A DNA stretch of 21,502 nt from Chitinophagaceae bacterium (lineage in GTDB: Bacteria; Bacteroidota; Bacteroidia; Chitinophagales; Chitinophagaceae). The DNA is taken from positions 1 to 21,502 of the forward strand of contig JAACZX010000002.1 of assembly GCA_009996555.1 (NCBI GenBank), given 5' to 3'. Below are positions 6,647 through 14,294 of the stretch, one piece after another (positions within the stretch are counted from its first letter, which is position 1; each line of letters opens with the position of its first letter). Position numbers and translations under genes: made by a program. The notes beneath the pieces are model-generated. The model was not told the DNA's origin and did no database searches. It worked only from the letters and a program-made list of their open reading frames with translations.

Positions 6647-7473
6647 CTCGTCAATTTTTAGTAGAACAGATTCAGCAAAAGCAATCGTATTTGTGTGTGG
6701 GGTTAGATACCGATCTTACCAAGATTCCCAAACATTTGCAAGCGCATCCTGATGCGATGTTTGAATTTAATAAAGCGATTATTGATGCTACCTTGCCGCA
6801 TTGCGTCAGCTATAAGATCAATACGGCATTTTACGAAGCAATGGGCGTGAAGGGCTGGGAGGTAATGGAGCGTACGGTTAATTATATTCCTGATACACAT
6901 TTTAAAATTGCCGATGCCAAGCGTGGCGATATCGGCAACACCTCTACACAATATGCCCGTGCATTTTTTGAAGCCATGAATTTTGATGCCGTTACTGTTG
7001 CGCCTTATATGGGCGAAGACAGTGTGCGTCCTTTTCTGGAGTATGAAGGTAAGTGGGCCATTGTACTTGGATTGACTTCTAACAAAGGTGCCAATGATTT
7101 TGAGTTAAAACAACTGGTGAGCAGTAATGGCGAGGAACATTTACGTGCTGAGTTTTTGTATGAACGTGTGTTGCGTTCAGTAGCAAAATGGGGTACGCCC
7201 GATAATCTGATGTTTGTAGTTGGTGCAACACAAGCAGAAGAGTTTGTGAACATCCGCAGTATTATACCCGATCATTTTTTACTGGTGCCCGGCGTTGGTG
7301 CACAAGGCGGCAGCCTGAAAGATATTTCTGAGAAAGCGATGAATAATGATTGCGGTCTCTTAGTAAATGCCAGCCGTGCAGTCATCTATGCATCAGGTAA
7401 AGAAGATTTTGCAACCGAAGCAAAGGCTATTGCAGAACAGTACCAGTTTGAGATGAAGGAGTATTTGCGGTAG
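6643..7473 (+). CDS. pyrF: Orotidine 5'-phosphate decarboxylase (type 2)
   Basis: Catalyses OMP to UMP plus CO2, the last step of de novo pyrimidine synthesis, in the cytoplasm. The catalytic block IADAKRGDIGNTS (Asp91, Lys93, Asp96) is intact. YLCVGLDTDLTKIP lies near the N-terminus, TVAPYMGEDSVRPF follows the catalytic block, and PGVGAQGGSLKD sits late, with SRAVIYAS near the phosphate-binding end. Its 276 residues fit the longer type-2 PyrF found in Bacteroidota and mycobacteria, not the 230-residue E. coli type. The ATG lies inside the end of the toxin gene (ATGA), so translation may depend on ribosomes finishing the toxin. No other pyr gene is nearby. Confidence 0.95.
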   Translation: MTRQFLVEQIQQKQSYLCVGLDTDLTKIPKHLQAHPDAMFEFNKAIIDATLPHCVSYKINTAFYEAMGVKGWEVMERTVNYIPDTHFKIADAKRGDIGNTSTQYARAFFEAMNFDAVTVAPYMGEDSVRPFLEYEGKWAIVLGLTSNKGANDFELKQLVSSNGEEHLRAEFLYERVLRSVAKWGTPDNLMFVVGATQAEEFVNIRSIIPDHFLLVPGVGAQGGSLKDISEKAMNNDCGLLVNASRAVIYASGKEDFATEAKAIAEQYQFEMKEYLR

Positions 7474-7489
7474 GCTAAAAAACAGGCTT

Positions 7490-7792
7490 ATGAAAATTCA
7501 CAAGGCAATTGTTCGTGATTCCTTTATTCATTTACTATTTAGTTTTGCTATTTTTCTTTTAGTAAATTTTTACACTAAAAATGAGGACGCCGGTTTGTTT
7601 TATTTGTTTGGATATTTCAGTTGTCTTGCATTTTTTACAATGATTTTGCCACTGTTTGTTTCCGAGAAAGCACGAAGAGATGTTCAAATAAAACCCTATT
7701 GGAAAGGAACAATGATAGTATTGTTTATGAATGTCTTTGTACCGTTTGTCGGTGCGCTTTTTGCAAGGTCAATTTATGATTTGATTAAATAA
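7490..7792 (+). CDS. Small hypothetical membrane protein
   Basis: A 100-residue protein I do not recognise. It has about three transmembrane helices: about 12-28 (IHLLFSFAIFLLVNFY), 36-58 (GLFYLFGYFSCLAFFTMILPLFV) and 73-95 (GTMIVLFMNVFVPFVGALFA), with a basic stretch EKARRDVQIKPYWKG between the second and third. It lies 16 bases after pyrF on the same strand and is probably co-transcribed. It ends only four bases from the stop of the convergent SGNH hydrolase. It looks rich in AT beside pyrF. The reading frame is plausible from its clean membrane pattern; function is unknown. Confidence 0.65.
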   Translation: MKIHKAIVRDSFIHLLFSFAIFLLVNFYTKNEDAGLFYLFGYFSCLAFFTMILPLFVSEKARRDVQIKPYWKGTMIVLFMNVFVPFVGALFARSIYDLIK

Positions 7793-7796
7793 ATCA

Positions 7797-8492
7797 TTAG
7801 TTCCTTTTTTTCATCTCTCTTACCATCACTTCCTTCACCTTCCCCGCCCAGCGTGCATAATCTTTTGCAGATGGATGCAATCCATCTTCTGCAACCAATG
7901 TTTTGTCATTTGCTGCTTCTCTTGTAAACGGCGTAATGTTGATGTAATGCACTTTGTATTTTTTTGCAATGGTTTCATTAATGGTATTGAACGCATCAAT
8001 CTCTTTTGCAATTTTGTTTCTGTCTCTGTCTTTTGCAAATGGCGTTACACCCCAATCGGGAATGCTTAATACAATTACATGGTTGGCTTTATCGCCAGCA
8101 TAACCCATTGCCTGCTGCAATAATTCTTCAAACTGTTGCGCATATTCTTTTTCACTTCGTCCACGGTATTGGTTGTTTACACCAATCAGCAGTGTAACAA
8201 AATCAAACGGTACTGCCAATCTTGTACGACTGAGTTGTTCCTGCAGTTCATCGGTCGTCCATCCTGTTTTGGCAACAATAGCAGGCTCATCAATAGTGAG
8301 CTTTTCTTTCCGTAATAAATCCACAACCTGGTGCGGAAAATTTTTGTTCTCAGGAACACTTTCGCCAATGGTATAGCTATCGCCAAGTGCTAAATAGGTG
8401 TATGTCTTTTGTGTATTGTTTGTTGGCATTTTACTGCTGTTGCATGAAATAGTGAAAATGAAAAATAAAAAAATGGAATAAACGAATTGCAT
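7797..8492 (-). CDS. SGNH/GDSL hydrolase family lipoprotein
   Basis: A 231-residue exported esterase or lipase of the SGNH superfamily. A hydrophobic N-terminus ends at ISC (Cys17), an acceptable though not ideal lipobox. The catalytic blocks are block I ALGDSYTIG with nucleophile Ser39, block III LIGVNNQYRG with the oxyanion Asn, and block V EDGLHPSAKDY with the Asp and His of the triad. The substrate cannot be predicted; relatives act on acyl esters and acetylated sugars. It follows the YciI-like gene by 30 bases on the same strand and may be co-transcribed with it. Confidence 0.88.
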   Translation of the reverse strand: MQFVYSIFLFFIFTISCNSSKMPTNNTQKTYTYLALGDSYTIGESVPENKNFPHQVVDLLRKEKLTIDEPAIVAKTGWTTDELQEQLSRTRLAVPFDFVTLLIGVNNQYRGRSEKEYAQQFEELLQQAMGYAGDKANHVIVLSIPDWGVTPFAKDRDRNKIAKEIDAFNTINETIAKKYKVHYINITPFTREAANDKTLVAEDGLHPSAKDYARWAGKVKEVMVREMKKRN

Positions 8493-8522
8493 ATTATGAA
8501 CCTGTTTGTAGTACTCGTATAA

Positions 8523-8939
8523 TTAATTTTCAGGAATTCCTGATTTAAAACTACCGCTTCCCATCGTCCACCACGGACGAATATCGTAGGTTAAACGACC
8601 GGCAATAACAGCAGGATCTGTTTTCACCAATGCTTCGATCTCTTCTTTTGTTTTACAACCCGGAGCCGATGCATCGAAGATGAATAAACCAACCCAATCA
8701 CCTCCATCACCAAACGGTCCGGCTACTTTCAACTTGCCTTCTTTATGCAGGCGTGCCATATTGCTCATGTGGCCTTCCTGTATTTTCGCAGCTGTTGCAG
8801 AATCCTGTGTGCGGTTAGCTCCTTTCAGCAGCATCACAAACCAGTAAGGTTGAATTTTTTCTTTTGGTTGCTCATTAGTTTGTTGCGCATAAGCAACGCT
8901 GCCGGTAAACAATAAAGCGAACAGCAGAAAATGTTTCAT
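8523..8939 (-). CDS. Exported YciI-like domain protein
   Basis: A 138-residue protein with a clear signal peptide, MKHFLLFALLFTGSVAYAQQ, cleaved after AYA. The mature part is a ferredoxin-like YciI/YCII domain: QPYWFVMLLKGANR, then EGHMSNMARLHKEGKLKVAGPFGDGGDW, then GLFIFDAS and KTDPAVIAGRLTYDIRPW. The His in the HMSNMARL segment and the Asp in GPFGDGG correspond to the conserved pair of the family. Cytoplasmic YciI proteins are dehalogenase-like or of unknown role; an exported version is less common. It is divergent from the acyl-CoA dehydrogenase and upstream of the SGNH hydrolase. The biochemical role is unknown. Confidence 0.85.
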   Translation of the reverse strand: MKHFLLFALLFTGSVAYAQQTNEQPKEKIQPYWFVMLLKGANRTQDSATAAKIQEGHMSNMARLHKEGKLKVAGPFGDGGDWVGLFIFDASAPGCKTKEEIEALVKTDPAVIAGRLTYDIRPWWTMGSGSFKSGIPEN

Positions 8940-8974
8940 ACAAGCGTATTAAGTGCCGAAAAAGTACAACTTTT

Positions 8975-9001
8975 TTGTGTGGTTGCCCACACGTACATTT
9001 G
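8975..9001 (+). promoter_or_regulatory. Candidate promoter of the glutaryl-CoA dehydrogenase-like gene
   Basis: TTG at 8975-8977, a 16-base spacer and a perfect TACATTTG box at 8994-9001. The spacer is one base short of the usual 17-23. The ATG at 9029 is 27 bases downstream of the box. Confidence 0.45.
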
Positions 9002-9028
9002 TTAACTTTTAAAACGAATGTTGTTGCT

Positions 9029-10213
9029 ATGTCAGTTAAACAAGACCTCTTCCAAAGTCCCGACTATTTTTTAGTTGATGAGTTGTTTACAGAAGAACAC
9101 AAACTCATCCGTGATGCCGTGCGCACCTACGTAAAAAAGGAAATTTCCCCAATCATTGAAGACTATGCACAGAAGGCTGAGTTTCCGCAGCAGATCGTTC
9201 AGCAAATGGGCGAGTTGGGCTGCTTTGGTCCTACTGTTCCTGTTGAATATGGTGGTGGCGGTTTAGATTATATCAGCTATGGTTTAATGATGCAGGAACT
9301 GGAGCGTGGCGATAGTGGTGTGCGTTCAACTGCAAGTGTGCAGGGCAGTTTGGTGATGTATCCCATTTATGCTTACGGCAACGAAGAGCAACGCAAAAAA
9401 TATTTACCCAAGCTTGCAAGTGGTGAGTGGTTGGGCTGTTTTGGATTAACAGAGCCCAATCATGGCAGTGACCCCAGCAGTATGCTCACGAATATTAAAG
9501 ATGCAGGCGATCATGTGCTATTGAATGGCGCAAAAATGTGGATCAGCAATGCACCTTATTCACAAGTGGCAGTTGTATGGGCAAAAGATGAAGAAGGTAT
9601 TGTGCGTGGTGTAATTGTTGAACGTGGTATGGAAGGATTTTCTACACCAACCACACATGGAAAGTGGAGCTTGCGTGCAAGTGCTACAGGTGAGCTGGTG
9701 TTTGATAATGTAAAAGTGCCGAAAGAAAATATTTTACCAAACGTACAGGGATTAAAAGGTCCGCTTGGCTGTTTAACCAAAGCACGTTATGGCATTGCAT
9801 GGGGTGTGTTGGGTGCTGCCATGGATTGTTACGATACAGCATTGCGTTACAGCAAACAACGTATTCAGTTTGGAAAACCAATTGGCGCATTTCAGCTGCA
9901 ACAAAAAAAGCTGGCTGAAATGATCACAGAAATTACAAAAGCACAATTACTCAACTGGCGTTTAGGTGTATTGATGAGTGAAGGCAGAGCAACACCACAA
10001 CAGGTGAGTATGGCCAAGCGCAACAGCTGCGAAATTGCAACCAATATTTGCAGAGATGCACGGCAGATGTTAGGCGGTATGGGTATTACCGGTGAATATT
10101 CCATTATGCGCCACATGATGAATCTTGAAAGCGTAATTACCTACGAAGGCACACATGATGTGCATCTGCTCATCACAGGTATGGATGTAACAGGCTTTAA
10201 TGCATTTAAGTAA
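9029..10213 (+). CDS. Acyl-CoA dehydrogenase, glutaryl-CoA dehydrogenase type
   Basis: A FAD flavoenzyme that most likely oxidises and decarboxylates glutaryl-CoA to crotonyl-CoA in lysine/tryptophan or aromatic degradation. The 394 residues match GCDH in length. Blocks resembling GCDH rather than short-chain dehydrogenases are DSGVRSTASVQGSLVMYPIY (substrate Arg99), LGCFGLTEPNHGSDPSSM (FAD contact), RIQFGKPIGAFQLQQKKLAEM and VITYEGTHDVHLLI with catalytic Glu373. The start is ATG 9029; an in-frame TTG at 8975 would add 18 unconserved residues and lies in the promoter. Crotonyl-CoA hydration would give the kind of substrate used by the dehydrogenase at 1-589, but the genes are 8 kb apart. A strong terminator follows. 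Exact substrate is inferred from motifs. Confidence 0.88.
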   Translation: MSVKQDLFQSPDYFLVDELFTEEHKLIRDAVRTYVKKEISPIIEDYAQKAEFPQQIVQQMGELGCFGPTVPVEYGGGGLDYISYGLMMQELERGDSGVRSTASVQGSLVMYPIYAYGNEEQRKKYLPKLASGEWLGCFGLTEPNHGSDPSSMLTNIKDAGDHVLLNGAKMWISNAPYSQVAVVWAKDEEGIVRGVIVERGMEGFSTPTTHGKWSLRASATGELVFDNVKVPKENILPNVQGLKGPLGCLTKARYGIAWGVLGAAMDCYDTALRYSKQRIQFGKPIGAFQLQQKKLAEMITEITKAQLLNWRLGVLMSEGRATPQQVSMAKRNSCEIATNICRDARQMLGGMGITGEYSIMRHMMNLESVITYEGTHDVHLLITGMDVTGFNAFK

Positions 10214-10234
10214 ATATGACCCTTTCTTTTTAGT

Positions 10235-10269
10235 GAGAGGATACCGGTAACGGTATCCTCTCTTGTTTT
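10235..10269 (+). terminator. Intrinsic terminator after the acyl-CoA dehydrogenase gene
   Basis: A 12-bp perfect stem GAGAGGATACCG/CGGTATCCTCTC (10235-10246 with 10251-10262) with a GTAA loop, followed by TTGTTTT. Confidence 0.9.
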
Positions 10270-10438
10270 CTGCATGACAAGCAGTTGATTTTTAATGAAA
10301 AATAAAAATAAGTGAGGCAACCAATTCTGATTGGCATTCATCTTGCTTCTATTCGGCGGGCTTTCCATGCCTGCCTGTATCCTTTGCAGACTAACTGTAA
10401 TTCATCCCGATTTCTGATTAACTAAAAAAAGTATTTGT

Positions 10439-11815
10439 ATGGTAACAGTAATTATCCCTGTATTGAATGAAGCGGAAACAATTGAAAGCGTTGTAAAATT
10501 TGCCTGGTCGAATGAACATGTATCGGAAGTGATTGTTGTTGATGATAAGTCTTTTGACGATACCGTAAATATTGCTTCAGCTGCAGGTGCAAAAGTTATT
10601 ACCAGTACAAAGTTGGGTAAAGGGATGTCAATGAAAGATGGGTTGCTTTGTGCAACAAATGATATTCTTGTTTTTCTGGATGGTGATATTAATCCTTATC
10701 CTCCTAATACGGTTCGTGATCTTACCGATCCCATCATCAATAACACGCATGATTTTGTAAAAGCCACATTCGGTCGTAATGCAGGAAGAGTAACAGAACT
10801 TGTTGCCAAACCATTGCTGAATATTTTATTTCCTGACCTTTCTGAATTTGAGCAACCCCTGAGCGGAATGATTGCAGGACGTAAACAGTTTTTTGAGAAG
10901 ATCGATTTTTATGATGATTATGGAGTGGACATTGGTATTCTCATTGACATGTACCTGATGAATGCACGCATTACAGAAATAAACATCGGTTACATAGATA
11001 ATAAAAGCAAACCATGGCAGGCGCTTGGTAAAATGAGTAAAGAAGTATCACGTGCCATTATTCAAAAAGCCATGCAACAGAATAAGCCCAATGCAACACT
11101 GGAAGAGCTGCAGTCTTTTTCTGAAATACGTGACCAGATGGAGTTTGCTATCCGTGAAAGTTTGAAGGGGTTAGATAAGATTGCCATTTTTGATATGGAT
11201 GGCACAATACTTCGTGGAAGATTTATTGACACCTGTGCAAAGCTGTACAGTTTTCAAAAGGAGTTGCTTGATATACGGGCAAGTGGTGCAGATCCTGCCA
11301 GTACAACAAAAAATATTGCCAAGCTGCTCAAAGGACTTAATCTGTCGCAGATACTTGCCGTGGCCGACAGTATTCCGCTGGTGTATGATGTAAAGGATGT
11401 AGTAAAGGAATTGAAAAACCGGGGTTATGTAGTGGGGATCATCAGCGATAGTTATGATGTGGTGACCAATCACATCAAAACAAAAATTGGTGCCGATTTT
11501 TCATTGGCCAATGAACTGGAGTTTTCAAAAAGTGTGGCAACAGGTGAGGTAAAACTTCCTTCTTTCTTTTTTAATCATAACGAATCTATCTGCAAGCATT
11601 CCATGTGCAAAACAAATGCAGTGCAGCATATTCTGAAGCACTACAATATCGACATCAACAATGCTATTGCCATTGGCGATAGTGAAAACGATCTGTGCAT
11701 GGTGAAGCATGTGGGTGTGGGTGTTTCTTTCTGTTCATCAAACGAATTATTGAACTATCTTGCCGACAGGCAGATCGTTAAACCTTCTTTTGAAGAAATA
11801 CTGGAATTTGCCTGA
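10439..11815 (+). CDS. Fused GpgS-like (GT81) glycosyltransferase and SerB-like HAD phosphatase
   Basis: Predicted bifunctional enzyme that would make a glycosyl-3-phosphoglycerate from NDP-sugar and 3-phosphoglycerate, then remove the phosphate to give a glycosylglycerate compatible solute. Residues 1-215 are a GT-A domain: VTVIIPVLNEAETIESVV, VVDDKSFDDT, GKGMSMKDGL and the metal motif DGD (81-83). The block GRVTELVAKPLLNILFPDL (117-134), then QPLSGMIAGR and YGVDIGILID (161-170), closely resembles mycobacterial glucosyl-3-phosphoglycerate synthase. Residues 246-458 are a HAD domain: FDMDGTILRG (Asp252, Asp254), ISDS (336), Lys391 region and GDSENDL (413-419). The 169 bases between the upstream terminator and the ATG hold no clear promoter box. 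It overlaps the ClC gene by one base (TGATG). Mannosyl rather than glucosyl transfer, or another acceptor, is possible. Confidence 0.75.
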   Translation: MVTVIIPVLNEAETIESVVKFAWSNEHVSEVIVVDDKSFDDTVNIASAAGAKVITSTKLGKGMSMKDGLLCATNDILVFLDGDINPYPPNTVRDLTDPIINNTHDFVKATFGRNAGRVTELVAKPLLNILFPDLSEFEQPLSGMIAGRKQFFEKIDFYDDYGVDIGILIDMYLMNARITEINIGYIDNKSKPWQALGKMSKEVSRAIIQKAMQQNKPNATLEELQSFSEIRDQMEFAIRESLKGLDKIAIFDMDGTILRGRFIDTCAKLYSFQKELLDIRASGADPASTTKNIAKLLKGLNLSQILAVADSIPLVYDVKDVVKELKNRGYVVGIISDSYDVVTNHIKTKIGADFSLANELEFSKSVATGEVKLPSFFFNHNESICKHSMCKTNAVQHILKHYNIDINNAIAIGDSENDLCMVKHVGVGVSFCSSNELLNYLADRQIVKPSFEEILEFA

Positions 11816-13599
11816 TGAACATGCCGCTCAGGACAATTATCCGAAATATTAACAGGTATCGTGCTGCACACATCAGCCACAGAAATTTTCTGTTCATTGC
11901 AAGTATCATTACAGGAGTAGTAATGGGGCTTGTTGCAGTGGCACTTAAAAAATCTGTACATGCTATTCAGCATTGGTTACAGGAAGGTTTTTTTGGTTAC
12001 GACTGGCAATTTCTTTTTTATCTGCTTCCGTTAATAGGCATACTCATTACCGTGTTTTATGTGCAACGTGTACATAAAGGTTCGTTAGGAAAAGGGATCA
12101 GTGGAATTATACAATCTGTTTCAAGACGCAATGGAAATGTGTCGGCAGATAATACATACAGCCACATGGTGAGTAGCGCTGTAACTGTTGGCTTTGGAGG
12201 CTCAGTAGGATTGGAGGCGCCAATTGTTATTACAGGCTCAGCAGTAGGTTCAAATATCGCCAGGATATTTTTGTTAGGCCAGAAAGAACGTATTCTTTTA
12301 CTTGCATGTGGTGCTGCTGCAGGTATTGCAGCTGTATTTAATACGCCTGTTGCCGGTGTGTTATTTGCAATGGAAGTATTACTGGCAGAATTTTCTATTC
12401 CCACGTTTATACCTGTATTAATTGCTTCTGCAAGTGGTGCGGTTATTTCAAGGTTGATGTATAATGAGCATTTATTCTATCTCATTACACAAGACTGGAA
12501 GATCGATGCAATACCTTTTTATTTATTGCTGGGCGGTTTGTGCGGATTGGTTTCTGTTTATTTTATGCGGGTATATTACTGGACGGAAAAAAAGTTTGCC
12601 CAAACCAAAACAGTCATACCAAAAGCAATTGGAGGAGGGCTGTTGCTAGGGTTGCTTATTTTCTGTTTCCCTGTTTTATATGGTGAAGGATATTCCACTA
12701 TTGCATCATTATTCTCCGGCGATACTTCAAAACTTCTGGAGAATGCTTTTTACAAAGAATGGGTGAGCAATCCTTATATACTTTTACTCATTATTGCTGG
12801 TATAGTTCTATTTAAAGTAATTGCTACAGCTGTAACCATTAATGCGGGTGGTAACGGTGGCATTTTTGCTCCCACTTTATTCTCCGGTGCTGTAACAGGT
12901 TTTGGTTTTGCCTTCTTCTTTAATACAACCGGGTTGAAGGAATTGCAAACAGTAAACTTTGTAGCTGCAGGCATGGCCGGTATTTTAAGTGGAGTAGTGC
13001 ATGCACCATTAACATCCATCTTTCTTATTGCGGAAGTAACCGGTGGTTATACATTGTTTGTGCCGCTTATGATTGTATCGGCAGCAAGCTATTTTATTAC
13101 CCGTGCTTTTGAACCATATTCCATTTATACAGAGAAGTTGGCGCAAAAAGGATTTAAGGTTGATGATAAGGAACTGGTGCTGCTGAACAATATAAAACCC
13201 GAATCTATTGTTGAACGGAGTTTTATTGCCTTGCAGGAAAATGATCGTTTCCGTAAGTTGAGCAATGCGTTTTTGGTGAGCGACCAAACCGTGTTTCCTG
13301 TTTTGAACAGTGAAAACAAGTTGGTGGGTCTTGTGTATATTGATGATGTAAAATCAATTTTGATGCATGAAGAGCTGTTTGATCAGAAACTTATTTCTGA
13401 AGTAATGGTTAAGCCGCAATACAGCATTTCGGTAAAAGACGATATTCAAAAGATCATGCGCCTGTTTGATCTTTCGGGGCTTTGGTATATTCCCGTACTT
13501 ACTACTGATGGAAGTTTTGCAGGCTTTGCAGATAAACGAAAACTGCTGGCGCTACTGCGTGAAACACTCACTTCGCATCAGTTATCTGAACGATTATAG
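11815..13599 (+). CDS. ClC-family chloride channel/transporter with two CBS domains
   Basis: A 594-residue integral membrane protein moving chloride (or another anion) across the inner membrane. The ClC core spans residues about 25-435. The selectivity-filter segments are GKGISGII (92-99), GFGGSVGLEAPIV with gating Glu134, GGNGGIFAPTLFSG (346-358) and GYTLFVP with Tyr412. After FNTPVAGVLFAMEV (175-188) the second Glu of the E. coli EE pair (proton Glu203) is Val188, as in animal ClC channels. The Ser of the usual GSGIP is Lys93. The C-terminal 125 residues form a CBS pair, a likely nucleotide-sensing module. It begins inside the stop of the glycosyltransferase-HAD gene and overlaps the convergent HxpB-like gene by six bases. 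Channel versus exchanger is undecided. Confidence 0.93.
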   Translation: MNMPLRTIIRNINRYRAAHISHRNFLFIASIITGVVMGLVAVALKKSVHAIQHWLQEGFFGYDWQFLFYLLPLIGILITVFYVQRVHKGSLGKGISGIIQSVSRRNGNVSADNTYSHMVSSAVTVGFGGSVGLEAPIVITGSAVGSNIARIFLLGQKERILLLACGAAAGIAAVFNTPVAGVLFAMEVLLAEFSIPTFIPVLIASASGAVISRLMYNEHLFYLITQDWKIDAIPFYLLLGGLCGLVSVYFMRVYYWTEKKFAQTKTVIPKAIGGGLLLGLLIFCFPVLYGEGYSTIASLFSGDTSKLLENAFYKEWVSNPYILLLIIAGIVLFKVIATAVTINAGGNGGIFAPTLFSGAVTGFGFAFFFNTTGLKELQTVNFVAAGMAGILSGVVHAPLTSIFLIAEVTGGYTLFVPLMIVSAASYFITRAFEPYSIYTEKLAQKGFKVDDKELVLLNNIKPESIVERSFIALQENDRFRKLSNAFLVSDQTVFPVLNSENKLVGLVYIDDVKSILMHEELFDQKLISEVMVKPQYSISVKDDIQKIMRLFDLSGLWYIPVLTTDGSFAGFADKRKLLALLRETLTSHQLSERL

Positions 13600-14253
13600 A
13601 AAATCCTGAGCAGCATCCGTTGTAAAACGCAGGAGCGAAGCTGATTTCAGATCAGCAGCATTCCATTTCGGATGATCATAATCTGCAGCTGCCGGAATAA
13701 CCACACACTTCATGCGTGCAGCTTTGGCTGCAATCATGCCATTGAACGAATCTTCAAAGGCAATGCATTCTGTTGGAACTACGCCCAACGATGCTGCGCA
13801 GTTGATGTACACTTCAGGATGTGGTTTTCCAAACGGAAGTTTTTCTGCTGAAGTAATTGCATCAAACGAATGTTGCAGGTTTAATTTTTTCAGCACCACA
13901 TCCACCAATGACAGAGGCGAAGAAGTGGCGAGGCCGATCTTGTATGATCGTTCTTTAAAGAAAGAAATAATTGTATTTACGCCGGGAAAAGCTTCGCCTT
14001 TTGCATCGATCTTGTAAATAGCCTTACTGATGATGCGTTCAATAGCCACTGGCGCCTGTTCCGGTGAAATAGAAAAATAATGAAACCAATGTTTGATCCA
14101 TTCTTCCGTACGCAAGCCTGTGGAAGTATGGTATTGTTCCAACGTTAATTCTTTACCAAACTCAGCTAATGTTTCGCTGCCCGCCTCCTGCCACAATGGT
14201 TCACTGTCAATAAGTAACCCATCCATATCAAAGATTGCTGCCTTAAATTTCAT
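13594..14253 (-). CDS. HAD-IA sugar phosphatase, HxpB/YniC-like
   Basis: A 219-residue cytoplasmic HAD phosphatase acting on small sugar or hexitol phosphates. The N-terminal motif FDMDGLLIDSEPLWQ carries the nucleophile Asp and acid/base Asp. Motif II is LATSSPLS, the motif III region is SAEKLPFGKPHPEVYINCA, and motif IV is AFEDSFNGMIAAKAARMKCV. The order and wording match E. coli YniC (hexitol phosphatase B/2-deoxyglucose-6-phosphatase) closely. The GKPHP loop and cap region also resemble beta-phosphoglucomutase, but mutase function is not favoured. It is convergent with the ClC gene and overlaps its end by six bases. TTTG lies four bases ahead of its ATG. It may be a house-cleaning phosphatase; a link to the nearby glycosylglycerate-like gene is speculative. 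Confidence 0.88.
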   Translation of the reverse strand: MKFKAAIFDMDGLLIDSEPLWQEAGSETLAEFGKELTLEQYHTSTGLRTEEWIKHWFHYFSISPEQAPVAIERIISKAIYKIDAKGEAFPGVNTIISFFKERSYKIGLATSSPLSLVDVVLKKLNLQHSFDAITSAEKLPFGKPHPEVYINCAASLGVVPTECIAFEDSFNGMIAAKAARMKCVVIPAAADYDHPKWNAADLKSASLLRFTTDAAQDFL

Positions 14254-14257
14254 GGCG

Positions 14258-14265
14258 CAAACTTC
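14258..14265 (-). promoter_or_regulatory. Weak -7-like box (GAAGTTTG) before the HxpB-like gene
   Basis: On the minus strand TTTG sits four bases before the ATG, the same spacing as the boxes at 3090 and 6063, but the leading TA of TAnnTTTG is replaced by GA. Only the spacing supports it. Confidence 0.3.
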
Positions 14266-14294
14266 GATAAAAAAAGCAGTCTTTAAAATAAATG

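Noticed and set aside
8975..9028. TTG-initiated 18-residue extension of the acyl-CoA dehydrogenase.
   Set aside because: It overlaps the promoter-like TTG/TACATTTG pair, is Cys/His-rich by chance, and the family start corresponds to ATG 9029.
1..10213. 3-hydroxyacyl-CoA dehydrogenase, kynureninase and glutaryl-CoA dehydrogenase as one tryptophan/lysine degradation cluster.
   Set aside because: The three genes fit linked pathways chemically but are 4-9 kb apart, in separate transcription units with terminators between them, and the connecting enzymes are missing.
10321..10334. CCAAT-TCTG-ATTGG small hairpin upstream of the glycosyltransferase-HAD gene.
   Set aside because: The stem is only five base pairs, with no adjoining T-run or promoter box, and is expected by chance in a window of this size.
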